Notes: generated by a model from the sequence alone, not told the origin. A stretch of 64,000 nucleotides of DNA from CAZUAQ01 sp964618455 (GCA_964618455.1 CAZUAQ010000020.1:1-64000), one strand, 5' to 3'. Shown: positions 43,997-53,467, counted from the first letter of the stretch. Translations and numbers: made by a program.

Positions 43997-45547
43997 GTGC
44001 AGAGTGAACGATCCGACGATGAGCCCCCGGCAACGCAACGACGCCGCGACTTCGGCCTTCTTCTGGCCCTGCTGGTGTTGGTGGCGTTGCCGCTTCGCTG
44101 GTGTGTGTTCGCGCGGTCGGCGATGCTCAGCCGGGACGGCGTGGTGTTCATCGACTACGCCCAATCGCTTCAGAACGCCCCCCTTGAGACCTTACGCGCC
44201 CAAGCACATCATCCGCTCTATCCGTTATCCATTCTCGCGGCGAAGTCGACCCTGTTCGCGGGTGTGAGTGATCCCGTCCGCCAGTGGGAGCTGGCGGGGG
44301 TGGTCGCCGCCATGATGGCGGGGCTGCTGCTCGTGCTTGCCGAGTACGCGCTGGCCCGGGCACTCTTCAATCGGCAGGCGGGGTTGTGGGCGGCGCTGCT
44401 GACCGCCTGTTGCGCGGAATTCTGCCAGCTCTCGGCCGATGCGCTCAGTGACATGCTGCACCTGGCGCTCTATGGGACCGCCGCCACGCTTGGCCTGCGG
44501 CTGATTCAGACATGGCACTGGGGGTGGGCGATCGGGGCCGGGGCGGTGAGCAGCCTGGCCTTCCTGACCCGGCCGGAGGGGGGCGAAGTCGCGCTGCTCC
44601 TTCTGCCGGCCGTGCTCATCGCACCCGGGAAGTGGTCGAAGAAATGTGCATCACTCGGCCTGGTGGTGGCAGGGTTCGTGGTGGCGGCGTCGCCGTACAT
44701 GATCATCACGGGCAAAGTGGTTCAGAAGAAGTCGCTGGAGCAGTTCATCTTCGGGATGGAGGCGGAGCCGCCCGTTGAACATTCGGCCTCGATCGATTTC
44801 AGCGCTCAGGCGTTGCCCCTGGCCAGCATGAGCGGAATCGCCCCGATGGCGGCGGTGCTGCTCGAGAATTACTTTCGCAGCTTTCGCATCATGCTTTTTC
44901 TACCGGTGCTCTTCTGGTGGATTCGATACAGGCGTTGCCCCGTCGGGAAGCGTGACGTCGCGTGGATCCTGGCGCTGATGGGGGCGCACGTACTGATTCT
45001 CTTCGCGCTCATCACACGCTTTGAGTACCTGGATGACGTCAGCCTCCGGCACGTGTTCATCCTGACGGGGCTGACCCTGCCCTTCGCCGCCGCGGGTATC
45101 GTCGCGCTGCTCCAGCCGTACACGCGCAGGCTGGTCAAGGGCAGTCTGTTGGCCGCATTCCTGGTGATTCCGACACTGCCATGGATGTTCGAGGCGCGGC
45201 ATACGGAGGATCTCTACCTGCGTCGTGCTGGCGAATGGATCCGACAGGAGGCGGGGGATGATCAGCGTATCATGACCACGCGCATGCGGATCGCCTATTA
45301 CGCGGCGGGAGAACTGCTGCCGTCCTCCCCCGGCGTCTCGGTGCCTTGGATCTATCGCCTCGCGAATGAGCATGACGCCCAGTGGCTGGTCTTTGATACG
45401 CACCGCAAACTGGAGCAGGACCCGGACTTCTTTATCACGCTCGAGGCGGAAACACCGGAAGGATCTGCGCTGGAGCGAGTTCACGAGGAGCATTCAACGC
45501 GGGCGGGACGGTCCGCGCGGATCTATCGCTACGGCCCCGCGCCTTGA
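43997..45547 (+). CDS. GT-C superfamily membrane glycosyltransferase (family 39/83-like)
   Basis: Polytopic protein of 516 residues with about 10 membrane segments. The first large loop has SRDGVVFIDYAQSLQNAP, where the acidic residue plus the following aromatic match the catalytic loop of ArnT/PMT-type enzymes that use polyprenyl-phosphate sugars. The second loop contains SADALSDMLHLALYG, and the C terminus is a soluble extracytoplasmic domain. It may use the donor made by the glycosyltransferase at 25774. The start GTG 43997 is uncertain because no strong ribosome binding site is visible. Confidence 0.75.
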   Translation: MQSERSDDEPPATQRRRDFGLLLALLVLVALPLRWCVFARSAMLSRDGVVFIDYAQSLQNAPLETLRAQAHHPLYPLSILAAKSTLFAGVSDPVRQWELAGVVAAMMAGLLLVLAEYALARALFNRQAGLWAALLTACCAEFCQLSADALSDMLHLALYGTAATLGLRLIQTWHWGWAIGAGAVSSLAFLTRPEGGEVALLLLPAVLIAPGKWSKKCASLGLVVAGFVVAASPYMIITGKVVQKKSLEQFIFGMEAEPPVEHSASIDFSAQALPLASMSGIAPMAAVLLENYFRSFRIMLFLPVLFWWIRYRRCPVGKRDVAWILALMGAHVLILFALITRFEYLDDVSLRHVFILTGLTLPFAAAGIVALLQPYTRRLVKGSLLAAFLVIPTLPWMFEARHTEDLYLRRAGEWIRQEAGDDQRIMTTRMRIAYYAAGELLPSSPGVSVPWIYRLANEHDAQWLVFDTHRKLEQDPDFFITLEAETPEGSALERVHEEHSTRAGRSARIYRYGPAP

Positions 45548-45615
45548 CGGGCCGGCTTTTCCTGCGTGACACTCGGGCGGCACACAGGCAGGCCTTACTT
45601 TGAGGAGACGGATGC

Positions 45616-46374
45616 ATGGCTACGAAAGTGCTTGGTTTTTTTGCTCACCCGGACGACGCGGAAATTACCTGCGCGGGGACGATGATCCGCCTGCAGCGCG
45701 AGGCGGGCTGCACTCTGGCGATCGCGACGTCGACCAGCGGCGACTGCGGCTCGATGGAACATCGCCCGGACGAGATCGCGCGGATCCGCCACGGTGAAGC
45801 ACGGGCGGCGGCGAAGACGATCCAGGCCGAGTATTACGGCGGCGCGTGCACCGATCTCTTCGTGATGTATGACGAACCGACGCTGCGACGTTTCGTCGAG
45901 ATTCTCCGTAAAGCCCAGCCGGATATCGTGCTGACGCATCCTCCGGTGGATTACATGGTCGATCACGAGATGACCAGCAGGCTGGTGCGCAGCGCGTGCT
46001 TCGGCGCGGGCATTCCCAACGTGCTGACGCGCGATCCCGATCCGGCGCCGCTGCTGAAAAAAGTTCCGCACCTCTATTACGTCGACGCGGTCGAGCAGAA
46101 GGACATCTTCGGCAGACGGATGGAAGCGGATGTCATCGTGGACGTATCCGGCGTGATGGCGGAGAAGGAGGCGGCGCTCGCGTGCCACGCGTCACAGCGC
46201 GAGTGGCTGCGGGCACATCACGGGATGGACGAGTACATCGAGGCGATGAAACGTTTTTGCGCCTCGCGCGGCGAGGAGATCGGCGTGACCTATGCCGAGG
46301 GCTTCCGTCAGCACAAGGGGCATGCGTATCCGCAGGACGACATCATCGCGGCGTTGTTGAAGATCAAGCGATAA
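45616..46374 (+). CDS. PIG-L family deacetylase
   Basis: Zinc-dependent N-deacetylase of 252 residues in the LmbE/PIG-L family (GlcNAc deacetylases, MshB, BshB). The metal ligands are His11 and Asp14 in FFAHPDDAEITCAGT and His117 in VDHEMTSRLV; STSGDCGSMEH is the next conserved segment. The second glycine-rich half of BshB is recognisable, but a bacillithiol role cannot be concluded. It is cytoplasmic, with GAGGAG 8 bases ahead of ATG 45616. It may act on the glycans built by neighbouring enzymes. Confidence 0.88.
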   Translation: MATKVLGFFAHPDDAEITCAGTMIRLQREAGCTLAIATSTSGDCGSMEHRPDEIARIRHGEARAAAKTIQAEYYGGACTDLFVMYDEPTLRRFVEILRKAQPDIVLTHPPVDYMVDHEMTSRLVRSACFGAGIPNVLTRDPDPAPLLKKVPHLYYVDAVEQKDIFGRRMEADVIVDVSGVMAEKEAALACHASQREWLRAHHGMDEYIEAMKRFCASRGEEIGVTYAEGFRQHKGHAYPQDDIIAALLKIKR

Positions 46375-46397
46375 GAAGTCCGGATCGCTGGGTCGTC

Positions 46398-46913
46398 TCA
46401 CGGCCAGAATGCGGCGACGGCGACGACCAGCCAGATCACCACGCCGTCACCGAACTTGAGGACGGTACCGACGAAGCGTCCGATGCCCGCGCCGGTGCCT
46501 GAGTTGAACGAGACCTGGAAGGACTGCCCGCTCTGGAGTTCCAGCAGGATCGCCCCGGCGGCGGCGCCGAGACAGGCTCCCAGCAGCGAGCCGATGACCG
46601 GAATCGGAATCGCGAACGTGCCGATGATGCCGCCGACCATGCTGCCGACCAGCGCACCGGCCGCCCCCCACTTCGTGCCGCCGAAGCGCTTCGCCCCCGC
46701 CGCACCGGCGACGAACTCCAGCAACTCTCCCAGTGCGGCGAGAAACACGATCGCCACCAGCGTCCACAGATGGAACATCCCAGCATCCCAGTGCCACCAC
46801 GCCACAAGAATCGTGCACGCCACCATCAGCCACGTGCCCGGCAGGCCGACGAGGACCAGCGCCAGCCACACGGTATTCAGCAGTAGTAACGCAATCGCCC
46901 AGACGTAAATCAT
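46398..46913 (-). CDS. DUF456 family membrane protein
   Basis: Small polytopic membrane protein of 171 residues. It begins with two hydrophobic segments (IYVWAIALLLLNTVWLALVL). The DUF456 signature is the glycine-rich repeat GALVGSMVGGIIGTFAIPIP followed by GSLLGACLGAAAGAILLEL. Function is unknown for the family. It lies 60 bases after the metallophosphoesterase gene in the same orientation and converges on the deacetylase. Confidence 0.88.
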   Translation of the reverse strand: MIYVWAIALLLLNTVWLALVLVGLPGTWLMVACTILVAWWHWDAGMFHLWTLVAIVFLAALGELLEFVAGAAGAKRFGGTKWGAAGALVGSMVGGIIGTFAIPIPVIGSLLGACLGAAAGAILLELQSGQSFQVSFNSGTGAGIGRFVGTVLKFGDGVVIWLVVAVAAFWP

Positions 46914-46973
46914 ATGTCGTCGTCACCTATCGGCGTCGATTGTTGCGCGCCGGATACGCGCCATGTGAACCGT

Positions 46974-47837
46974 TCACAGTTCAAGAAGGTCATAGAGCTT
47001 GTGGACGTACGTGCTGCCGACATTAACGCAGGTCAATCCCCCTTGCCGCATGCCCATGCCCCGATGGCTGTGACCGCAGTACACGTGGCGCACTTTCGGC
47101 TCGTTTCGCAGCGTTTCGCCGAACATCGCCGCGCCCATGTAGGTACTCGCGAAGGCCCAGGTCGGCTTGGTGCTGCGGGGCACGATTTCCTCAAAAGGCA
47201 GATGATGCAGTCCCGCCACGATCGTCCTCACGTGCGGCGAGACTTCGTTCAGATGCCTGACCAGTCGATCGTGCAAGCGCCGGCAGAGTTCCACATCGTT
47301 CAGGTCCATACGCACATACTCGCCGTCCATCCAGCGTGCGGCGACGTCCATTGCCTGCGGGGGAATGTCGTCTCCGAGCAGATGCTCGGTATCCGGCCGT
47401 CGCGCGGCGGCCGCCGGCCCGATCTTGGCTTCGTAGAAGCGTAGCGGTACACCCAGCCACTCGGGTCGGTAGCCATAGTCGTACCACGCCATCGAGCCCA
47501 CCAGCCCCACCTCGCCCAGCACCGCCGGCTCAAGATCCAGATCGTGAAAGTCGTGCTCGGCGCAGATGGCGGGCAGTTCCACCTCCAGACGGTGGAGCGA
47601 ATCGTGACCCGGATGCGTCCAGATGTCGTGATTGCCCGCCACGAAGAACTTCCGCCCGGCGAAGCGGTCGAAAAGCGACAGGCATTCACCTACAATGCCG
47701 ACGTCGCGTCCGCCGACGTCCCCCAGGATCAGGAGTGCATCGGCGTCGAGGGTATTGATCTCCCGGGCCAGTTGCCGTGTGGGTTCCTGGCTTCGCGTGA
47801 CGTCGTAGTGAAGATCGGCGGTGATGACGATCCGCAT
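46974..47837 (-). CDS. Calcineurin-like metallophosphoesterase
   Basis: Cytoplasmic phosphoesterase of 287 residues. All metal-binding blocks are present: TADLHYD (Asp8, His10), LILGDVGG, FFVAGNHDIW, VAGLHHLPF and YCGHSHRGMG. Substrates in this family range from nucleic acids to phospholipids, and none is indicated here. It is divergent from the ABC exporter genes and co-oriented with the DUF456 gene. Confidence 0.9.
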   Translation of the reverse strand: MRIVITADLHYDVTRSQEPTRQLAREINTLDADALLILGDVGGRDVGIVGECLSLFDRFAGRKFFVAGNHDIWTHPGHDSLHRLEVELPAICAEHDFHDLDLEPAVLGEVGLVGSMAWYDYGYRPEWLGVPLRFYEAKIGPAAAARRPDTEHLLGDDIPPQAMDVAARWMDGEYVRMDLNDVELCRRLHDRLVRHLNEVSPHVRTIVAGLHHLPFEEIVPRSTKPTWAFASTYMGAAMFGETLRNEPKVRHVYCGHSHRGMGMRQGGLTCVNVGSTYVHKLYDLLEL

Positions 47838-47961
47838 GGTTCGGTGTGGCCTCCTCGGGCGAGTCTAGCCCGCCTGTTCCGGCCGAACAACAGGCGATCC
47901 CGCTCAGTCCGCCCATCGTCCCTGATGCAATCATCCCGAAGGATCGGTGTAAGAGTTATCG

Positions 47962-48817
47962 ATGTCGACCGACCCCCCCGACATGTCGACGGACGCTCCC
48001 ACGGCGGAGTTCGCCCCATCGCGGAGAGCCGATGCGCACGCGCCACCTCCGATTCTCACCATCACGGATCTGACGAAAACATTCCGGCTCGGCAACGAAG
48101 TGGTCACCCTGTGCGGCGCCGATCGGTTGATCGCCTGNNNNNNNNNNGCGGGACATCACCCTGGAGATTCCCTCCGGCCGCCTCATCGCCATCATGGGGG
48201 CGAGCGGCTCGGGCAAGAGCACATTGCTTCACCTGATCGGCGGACTCGACACGCCCGATCGCGGCTCGGTCCTGATCGAGGGGAAAGACATCACCGCCAT
48301 GTCCGACCGCCGGCGTACGCTGTTCCGGCGACGACGACTCGGCGTCATCTTCCAGGCGTACAACCTGCTCCCGACGCTGACTGCCCGGGAGAACATCGCC
48401 GTGCCCCTGCTCGTGGACGGTGGCTTCTTCGCGAAGATCGACGAGAAGGTCAGTGAGTTGCTCGACATGGTGCGGCTGACCCCGCGTGCGAACCATCGCC
48501 CGCAGGCCATGTCCGGCGGCGAGCAGCAGCGCGTCGCGATCGCCCGCGCCCTCGTGAACGACCCGGCGGTGATTCTCGCGGATGAGCCGACCGGCAACCT
48601 CGACTCGGTCCACGCCACGGAAATCTGGCAGTTGCTGAGCCGACTCTCGCACGAGATGGACAAGACCGTGCTCATGGTGACGCACGAGCCGGCGGCGGCC
48701 TCCTACGCCGACGCGACCTATGTACTCAAGGATGGCTGCCTCGTCGGCATCATCGAACAAGTGGAACCTGGAAATGCGGCACTGGTGGCAGCTCGGTATT
48801 CGGAACTGGTGGGTTAA
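47962..48817 (+). CDS. ABC transporter ATP-binding protein (LolD/MacB type), interrupted by an assembly gap
   Basis: ATPase partner of the large permease that follows. Before the gap an extended, probably disordered N terminus of about 35 residues leads to ILTITDLTKTFRLGNEVVTL. After the gap come RDITLEIPSG, Walker A MGASGSGKST, Q-loop VIFQAYNLLPTLTARENI, signature MSGGEQQRVAIARAL, Walker B VILADEPTGNLD and H-loop VTHEP. The ten N at 48138-48147 break the frame, and the bases just before it (CGADRLIA) do not fit the family, so assembly there is doubtful. It overlaps the permease gene by 44 bases. Confidence 0.87.
48138..48147. other. Scaffold gap of 10 N inside the ABC ATPase gene
   Basis: Exactly 10 undetermined bases. 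The frames before and after are incompatible, and about 30 bases preceding the gap do not match the family, so the left contig end may be wrong. Confidence 0.95.
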
Positions 48818-51800
48818 GCCCGGCCGAACGCTCGGCGCCCTGGCTGCGATCGCGCTGGGTGTCGGTGTCGTGGTCTGGGTCACCTGCGCCTACGAGTCGG
48901 TCCGCGCCGCCATCAACGACCAGGTCGGCTTCTGGGTCGGCACCAGTGATCTCGCCGTCGAATCGGTCTACGGGCCGACCGGTACGGTCTATCAGACCGT
49001 TGCCCACCGGATCGAGAAGCTCGACAACGTCAAGAATGTCGCCTACCGCCTTCGCTATCACATGACGCTGCACCCGGTGGAGGAGGAAGCGTCAACAGAA
49101 TCGAGCGCCACGACGCGCCCTGCCACGTCGCCAAGCGGCGTCACGGCTTCAACCCGCACCTCCGCTTTCCCCAAGCCACTCGTCTCGACCGGGACGAAGG
49201 TCGACGTGGTCGGCATCCTCCCCGATCGCGAGTACGAATTCCGCGAGTACAATCCGGACGCGTACGGCTCCGGCAGCCGACTCCTGAAGTCCGACGACAC
49301 CTATGGGGCGATGATGGAGGCGAAGCTGGCCCGCCAGTTGAACCTGACCATCGGCGACTCGTTCATGCTGGAAACGGTGGTGCAGCGGGGCATCGCCCTG
49401 CCCAAGCGCAACCAGGCCCGGTTCACCTTGGTCGGCATCGTTCAACATCGCCGCGTGGCCAAGCAGCAGCTTCCCCTCGTTGTCGTTCTCTTCGATCGCG
49501 TCAAGGAACTGGCGGAGTTCGAAGGCGACATCGGGCGCGTCACGAAGATCGATATCCAGCTCGAGGAGAACTCGTCCAAGAAGCTCCTGGTCAGCCAGGG
49601 GGAGATCCGGCGCATCACCGAGAGTTACAACCAGGGCTTCGTTGTCACGTCCACCGCGTCGCGGCGAGTCCAGGTCGAACGGGCCCAGGAACAGACCGGT
49701 TTCGTACTGGCCATGCTGTCGAGCGTCGCGCTGTTCACCGGCTTCTTCATCATTCTATCCACGCTCAGCATGGGGATGGTCGAGCGGATCGGTCAACTGG
49801 GCATGCTGCGCTGTCTCGGTGTCACGCGTTTGGGCATGAGCCTGCTGGTGCTCAGCGAGGCCGTGCCCATCGGACTGGTCGGCNNNNNNNNNNGCGACGC
49901 CATGGCCACGCTGCTGCTCACCAGCTTTCTCATCGTTTTCAGTCTGTTCTTTGCTCAGAACATCCTGGCTGCAGTCTGGGCCATTGCCGGCATCCTGCTC
50001 GGCCTGCCCGTCGGATTCGGATTCACGAAGATCAGCATCTGGATTGCCCCGGAGTACATCGGCCACTTCGTCGTCAGCCCGATGGGGGTCCTGCTCGCAC
50101 TGGGAGGAGGCGGCGTCACCACCCTTGCCGGGGCGATGCTGCCGATGTTCCAGGCGATGTTCATCAGCCCGCTTCAAGCTACCTGCGCTTCTGCCCGTCC
50201 GCCGCGCGCGTGGCTGACGTGGACCGCCGCCGTGATCGGCGTGGGCATGATTGCCGTTCACATGGTCATGATCGAGACGCTGATCGCTCCGAGATGGTTC
50301 AAGTGGGAGGTCACGCTGCTCGGTGTGTCGCTGCTGTACATCGGTTATTCGCTGCTCACCCCGGCGGTGATCACGCTGGTCGGCCGGGTATTCACGATTG
50401 TGGCATCGCTCCTGCTGGGCGTGAGCCGCAAGCTGCTGGTCGAGCAGATCGGCCGCGCTGCCTGGCGTTCCGGCACGATCTGCTGCGGGCTGATGGTCGG
50501 GTTGTCGCTGATCATCTGCATGGTGACCCACAGCAGCACGCTGGCGGCAGGGTGGGATTTCCCGAAGAACTTCGCCGAAGCGTTCGTGGTCACCTATCCC
50601 CCGATCGAGCGGCCCCGCGCCGACCGTATCCGCAGGATGCCCGGCATCGCGTCGAGCACGCTCATCAACGAGAACATCCGCTGCACGATCTACACGCGCA
50701 ACGCCTGGTTCAGTTTCAACTCCTCCAACTTCGTGGCCGGTGACCCGGAAGAGTTCTTCGAGATCACCGAGCTGGATTTCGTGGAGGGCGACAAGGACGA
50801 GGCCATCGCCCTGTTGAAGAAGGGGGGCTACCTGCTCGTTACGCCGGAGTTCATGCGCGCGAAACGCTTGAATTTCGACGAAAGTCCCACGGTGACCGTG
50901 AGCGTCGGGGGTGTCGGCGGGTATACGCATCGATTCAAGGTTGCCGGCGTGGTGACCTCGCCGGCGCTCGATATCGCCGCCAACTACTTCAACGCCGGCG
51001 GACTTCTCGTCAATCAATCGGTCTTCGTCGTGCTCGGTACGTTCGAGGATGCCGAGCGCTACTTCAACCTGCCCCAGCGCGTGAGCATGTTTCTGCTCAA
51101 CTTCGATTTTCCCTACGATGACCCCGGTCCCGCCGAGTTTTCCCAGCGCGAACCGCCGGACCTGACGTCCGCCGAGGATCTCGCCCGGCACGTCATTGCG
51201 TGGGAATCGCATCTGCCGGAGCGCGCGAAGGAGATCCACCTGATCGCGCAGCAGCTACGCGTGGCGGAACATCGCGATCTGGCCGTGACCACATCGCGCA
51301 TCCCCGCGCTCAAAGTGTTCGATACCGCCTTCCGGAAAGTCGCGGGCAACTGGACGGGCTACTCGCCCGAGCAACGCTGGCGCGTCTTCCGCGAGGAACT
51401 CGTGATGCTGTTGCTCGCCTCCAAGAGCGGCGCGCCGAACTCCCATCATGCCTCCGTCGGCGCGCTCAAGGCGCAGATCGATCGCGACCTGCAGCGCGCG
51501 ACCGCCATGATGACCACGATTCCCATGGTCGCCCTCATCGTGGCAGCGCTGGGTGTCGCCAACCTCATGATGGCCAACGTCGCCAGCCGCGCCCGGCAGT
51601 GGGCAATGCTGCGCGCCGTCGGCACGACCCGCTGGCAGGTCATCCGGCTCGTGTTGGGCGAGGCCTTCGTGCTTGGGGCTCTCGGGTCGCTGATGGGCGT
51701 CGCCCTCGGGTGGCACGTGGCCTACGACATCAACCTGCTGACCGAAGCGATCTGGGGATTCGACCTGACCACCATCTTCCCCTGGGAGTGGGTGCTGGCG

Positions 51801-51899
51801 GGGATCGGGTTCACCGTGGGGGTCTGCCTGTTCGCCGGAATCCTTCCCGCCCGCTATGCCGCACGGACTAACATCATCAGCGCCCTGCAGACGACATGA
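48774..51899 (+). CDS. Large FtsX-type ABC permease with two FtsX domains, interrupted by an assembly gap
   Basis: Inner-membrane permease of about 1041 residues (the length includes the gap). The N-terminal segment TLGALAAIALGVGVVVWVT is followed by a long extracytoplasmic domain and a first FtsX domain (GMVERIGQLGMLRCLGVTRLG). A middle membrane block and a second extracytoplasmic domain come next, then a C-terminal FtsX domain (ASRARQWAMLRAVGTTRWQV). This is the duplicated layout of ten-segment exporters. The start ATG 48774 lies inside the ATPase gene. Ten N at 49884-49893 fall within the first FtsX domain. Confidence 0.85.
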   Translation: MRHWWQLGIRNWWVKPGRTLGALAAIALGVGVVVWVTCAYESVRAAINDQVGFWVGTSDLAVESVYGPTGTVYQTVAHRIEKLDNVKNVAYRLRYHMTLHPVEEEASTESSATTRPATSPSGVTASTRTSAFPKPLVSTGTKVDVVGILPDREYEFREYNPDAYGSGSRLLKSDDTYGAMMEAKLARQLNLTIGDSFMLETVVQRGIALPKRNQARFTLVGIVQHRRVAKQQLPLVVVLFDRVKELAEFEGDIGRVTKIDIQLEENSSKKLLVSQGEIRRITESYNQGFVVTSTASRRVQVERAQEQTGFVLAMLSSVALFTGFFIILSTLSMGMVERIGQLGMLRCLGVTRLGMSLLVLSEAVPIGLVGXXXXDAMATLLLTSFLIVFSLFFAQNILAAVWAIAGILLGLPVGFGFTKISIWIAPEYIGHFVVSPMGVLLALGGGGVTTLAGAMLPMFQAMFISPLQATCASARPPRAWLTWTAAVIGVGMIAVHMVMIETLIAPRWFKWEVTLLGVSLLYIGYSLLTPAVITLVGRVFTIVASLLLGVSRKLLVEQIGRAAWRSGTICCGLMVGLSLIICMVTHSSTLAAGWDFPKNFAEAFVVTYPPIERPRADRIRRMPGIASSTLINENIRCTIYTRNAWFSFNSSNFVAGDPEEFFEITELDFVEGDKDEAIALLKKGGYLLVTPEFMRAKRLNFDESPTVTVSVGGVGGYTHRFKVAGVVTSPALDIAANYFNAGGLLVNQSVFVVLGTFEDAERYFNLPQRVSMFLLNFDFPYDDPGPAEFSQREPPDLTSAEDLARHVIAWESHLPERAKEIHLIAQQLRVAEHRDLAVTTSRIPALKVFDTAFRKVAGNWTGYSPEQRWRVFREELVMLLLASKSGAPNSHHASVGALKAQIDRDLQRATAMMTTIPMVALIVAALGVANLMMANVASRARQWAMLRAVGTTRWQVIRLVLGEAFVLGALGSLMGVALGWHVAYDINLLTEAIWGFDLTTIFPWEWVLAGIGFTVGVCLFAGILPARYAARTNIISALQTT
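49884..49893. other. Scaffold gap of 10 N inside the ABC permease gene
   Basis: Exactly 10 undetermined bases. The frame is kept if the gap is truly 10, but all three gaps in the window have this default length, so that is not evidence of size. Confidence 0.95.
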
Positions 51900-52020
51900 C
51901 CTGTCCCCCGGCAGGACAACGCAACAAGGCCCGACCTGCATTCACAGATCGAGCCTTGGATCGATTGCTGCCTGGGGTTCGCGCGGCGTGCCGGACGCAC
52001 TCGTCCCGCGTCGTATCGCG

Positions 52021-52185
52021 TCAGCTCACTTCGCGCGCGATGAAGAACGTGGAGAAGGCCATCAGGCCGAGCAGACCGGTCTGCAGCACGCTCAGGGTCG
52101 TGCAGCCGGTGCCCGCCGCCTGGAAGACCAGGCCGGCCGAGATCAGCAAGCCCCACTTCATCAGACGCATCTTTCGTTCAGACAT
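52021..52185 (-). CDS. Very small putative lipoprotein (54 residues)
   Basis: Short minus-strand gene. The protein starts MSERKMRLMKWGLLISAGLV, continues FQAAGTGC, so the lipobox Cys is residue 28, and ends LLGLMAFSTFFIAREVS. The mature part is only 27 residues and hydrophobic. AAGGAG lies exactly 7 bases before ATG 52185, the best ribosome binding site in this stretch. It converges on the large permease gene. No family is known. It resembles the small lipoproteins at 30519, 31048 and 31301 in plan. Confidence 0.7.
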   Translation of the reverse strand: MSERKMRLMKWGLLISAGLVFQAAGTGCTTLSVLQTGLLGLMAFSTFFIAREVS

Positions 52186-52676
52186 GGGAGGACTCCTTCA
52201 CCTGTCGAGGGGTTCCGTGGACTTCACCGCGCCGGCCCATCGCGTCACGAGGAAGCGGCCCAGCGGGCGTTCGGATGAAGTCTAACCGAAGCGCCCCCCT
52301 CGTCAATAGAGTCGTCTTCCCCGGCAGCCCTGCCGGGACAAAGGGATCCGCGTTCATTCCCCAAGGGACGTCTTCCGAGCGTTCCCAGCCCGGATACGGC
52401 GCGATAAGAACCTTTTTCACGGAATGACCGAAAAAACACCCTCTTCACATATCACGATCGGTCACGATGCCAGTATCGCCATCGACCTTATTATCGGGAC
52501 CTCGTCGAACGCGGGAGAAGAAGGTCGAGAATCGCTTCAAGACAGCGACGGTGGCGGTCGATATTCCGGATCAACGTTCGGTATCTCGCGATTTTTTCAT
52601 CAGCAATGGATATCGGTGTGGATTCGAAAACACATTGGGCGCTTCACGTCCCAAGCCACAAGGGAGACAGTCGATT
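52186..52676. other. Intergenic region before the histone-like gene
   Basis: About 490 bases. The right half is less GC-rich and probably contains the promoter of the histone-like gene. No coding sequence is supported. Confidence 0.45.
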
Positions 52677-53309
52677 ATGCCAAACACAACGAAATCTCGT
52701 ACCCCCCGTCGTCGCAGCAGCACCCGCCGCAGCACGACCAGCCGCGCCACCGGCAGCAGCCGCACGCGCCGCACGGGCACCCGCAGCGCCGCCCGTCGCA
52801 CGTCCACCGCGCGCCGTCCGAGCGAGAGCAGCCGCAGCACGTCGAGCCGCACCGGTCGCGCCTCGGCCGGAAGCAAGAGCCGCCGCAGCACCGCCTCGCG
52901 GGGCACGGCCTCGCGCTCCACGCGCAGCACCGCGTCGCGCAAGAGCTCGAGCAGCGCCAGCAAGAACTACTCGTCGGTCAAGCGGCAGCTGGATCAGCAG
53001 ATCACCTCGCTGCGCCAGTTGAAGACCCAGGCCGAGGGCACCGCCTCGCAGAATCGCCCCTCGCCGACCACCATCACCCGTTTTGCGAACGTCGTCAGCA
53101 AGGGCGGCGTAATCCGCAAGGCGAGCACCGCCGCCATTCAGCGCGCGGCCGGCAAGAGCCAGAAGATCAACACCGCCAGCGGCGCCCTCAAGGCGCTCAA
53201 GAGCAAGTTCGGCGCCACGATCAAGGCCGTCACGCCCGCCAAGAACGGCGGATGGCTGATTGCCGCCTCGTCAACCTGGAAGGGCAAGCCCTTCAAGTTC
53301 GGCCAGTAA
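52677..53309 (+). CDS. Histone-H1-like basic protein with Ser/Arg/Thr-rich N-terminal domain
   Basis: Protein of 210 residues in two parts. Residues 1-95 consist almost only of Ser, Arg, Thr, Ala and Gly (RTPRRRSSTRRSTTSRATGS), are highly positive and surely disordered, like H1 tails or protamine. Residues 96-210 are an ordered domain (SVKRQLDQQITSLRQLKTQ, TTITRFANVVSKGGVI, FGATIKAVTPAKNGGWLIAA) of unknown family. DNA compaction is the natural inference, and serines next to arginines could be phosphorylated. The ATG at 52677 has AGGGAG about 10 bases ahead. It is monocistronic, with a terminator at 53388-53420. Confidence 0.78.
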   Translation: MPNTTKSRTPRRRSSTRRSTTSRATGSSRTRRTGTRSAARRTSTARRPSESSRSTSSRTGRASAGSKSRRSTASRGTASRSTRSTASRKSSSSASKNYSSVKRQLDQQITSLRQLKTQAEGTASQNRPSPTTITRFANVVSKGGVIRKASTAAIQRAAGKSQKINTASGALKALKSKFGATIKAVTPAKNGGWLIAASSTWKGKPFKFGQ

Positions 53310-53387
53310 GTGCATCGTGGATGCACCCCTATTCTGATTGCACGCGTCACGATCGAATCGATTCAAGGACGTGATTCAGCCCACACC

Positions 53388-53420
53388 AGGCCCGCTCGTC
53401 ATCCGGCGAGCGGGCCTTTT
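53388..53420 (+). terminator. Strong rho-independent terminator
   Basis: A perfect 11-bp stem (AGGCCCGCTCG at 53388-53398 with 53407-53417) closes an 8-base loop and is followed by TTTT. It ends the histone-like transcript. Confidence 0.85.
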
Positions 53421-53438
53421 GCATGCGATGCGCCGAAA

Positions 53439-53467
53439 TAGACACCGCCGGGGGGATAGGGGATAAT
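53439..53467 (+). promoter_or_regulatory. Sigma70-like promoter of the Tat-exported oxidoreductase
   Basis: TAGACA (53439-53444), 17 bases, GATAAT (53462-53467). The leader to ATG 53522 is about 50 bases. Confidence 0.6.
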
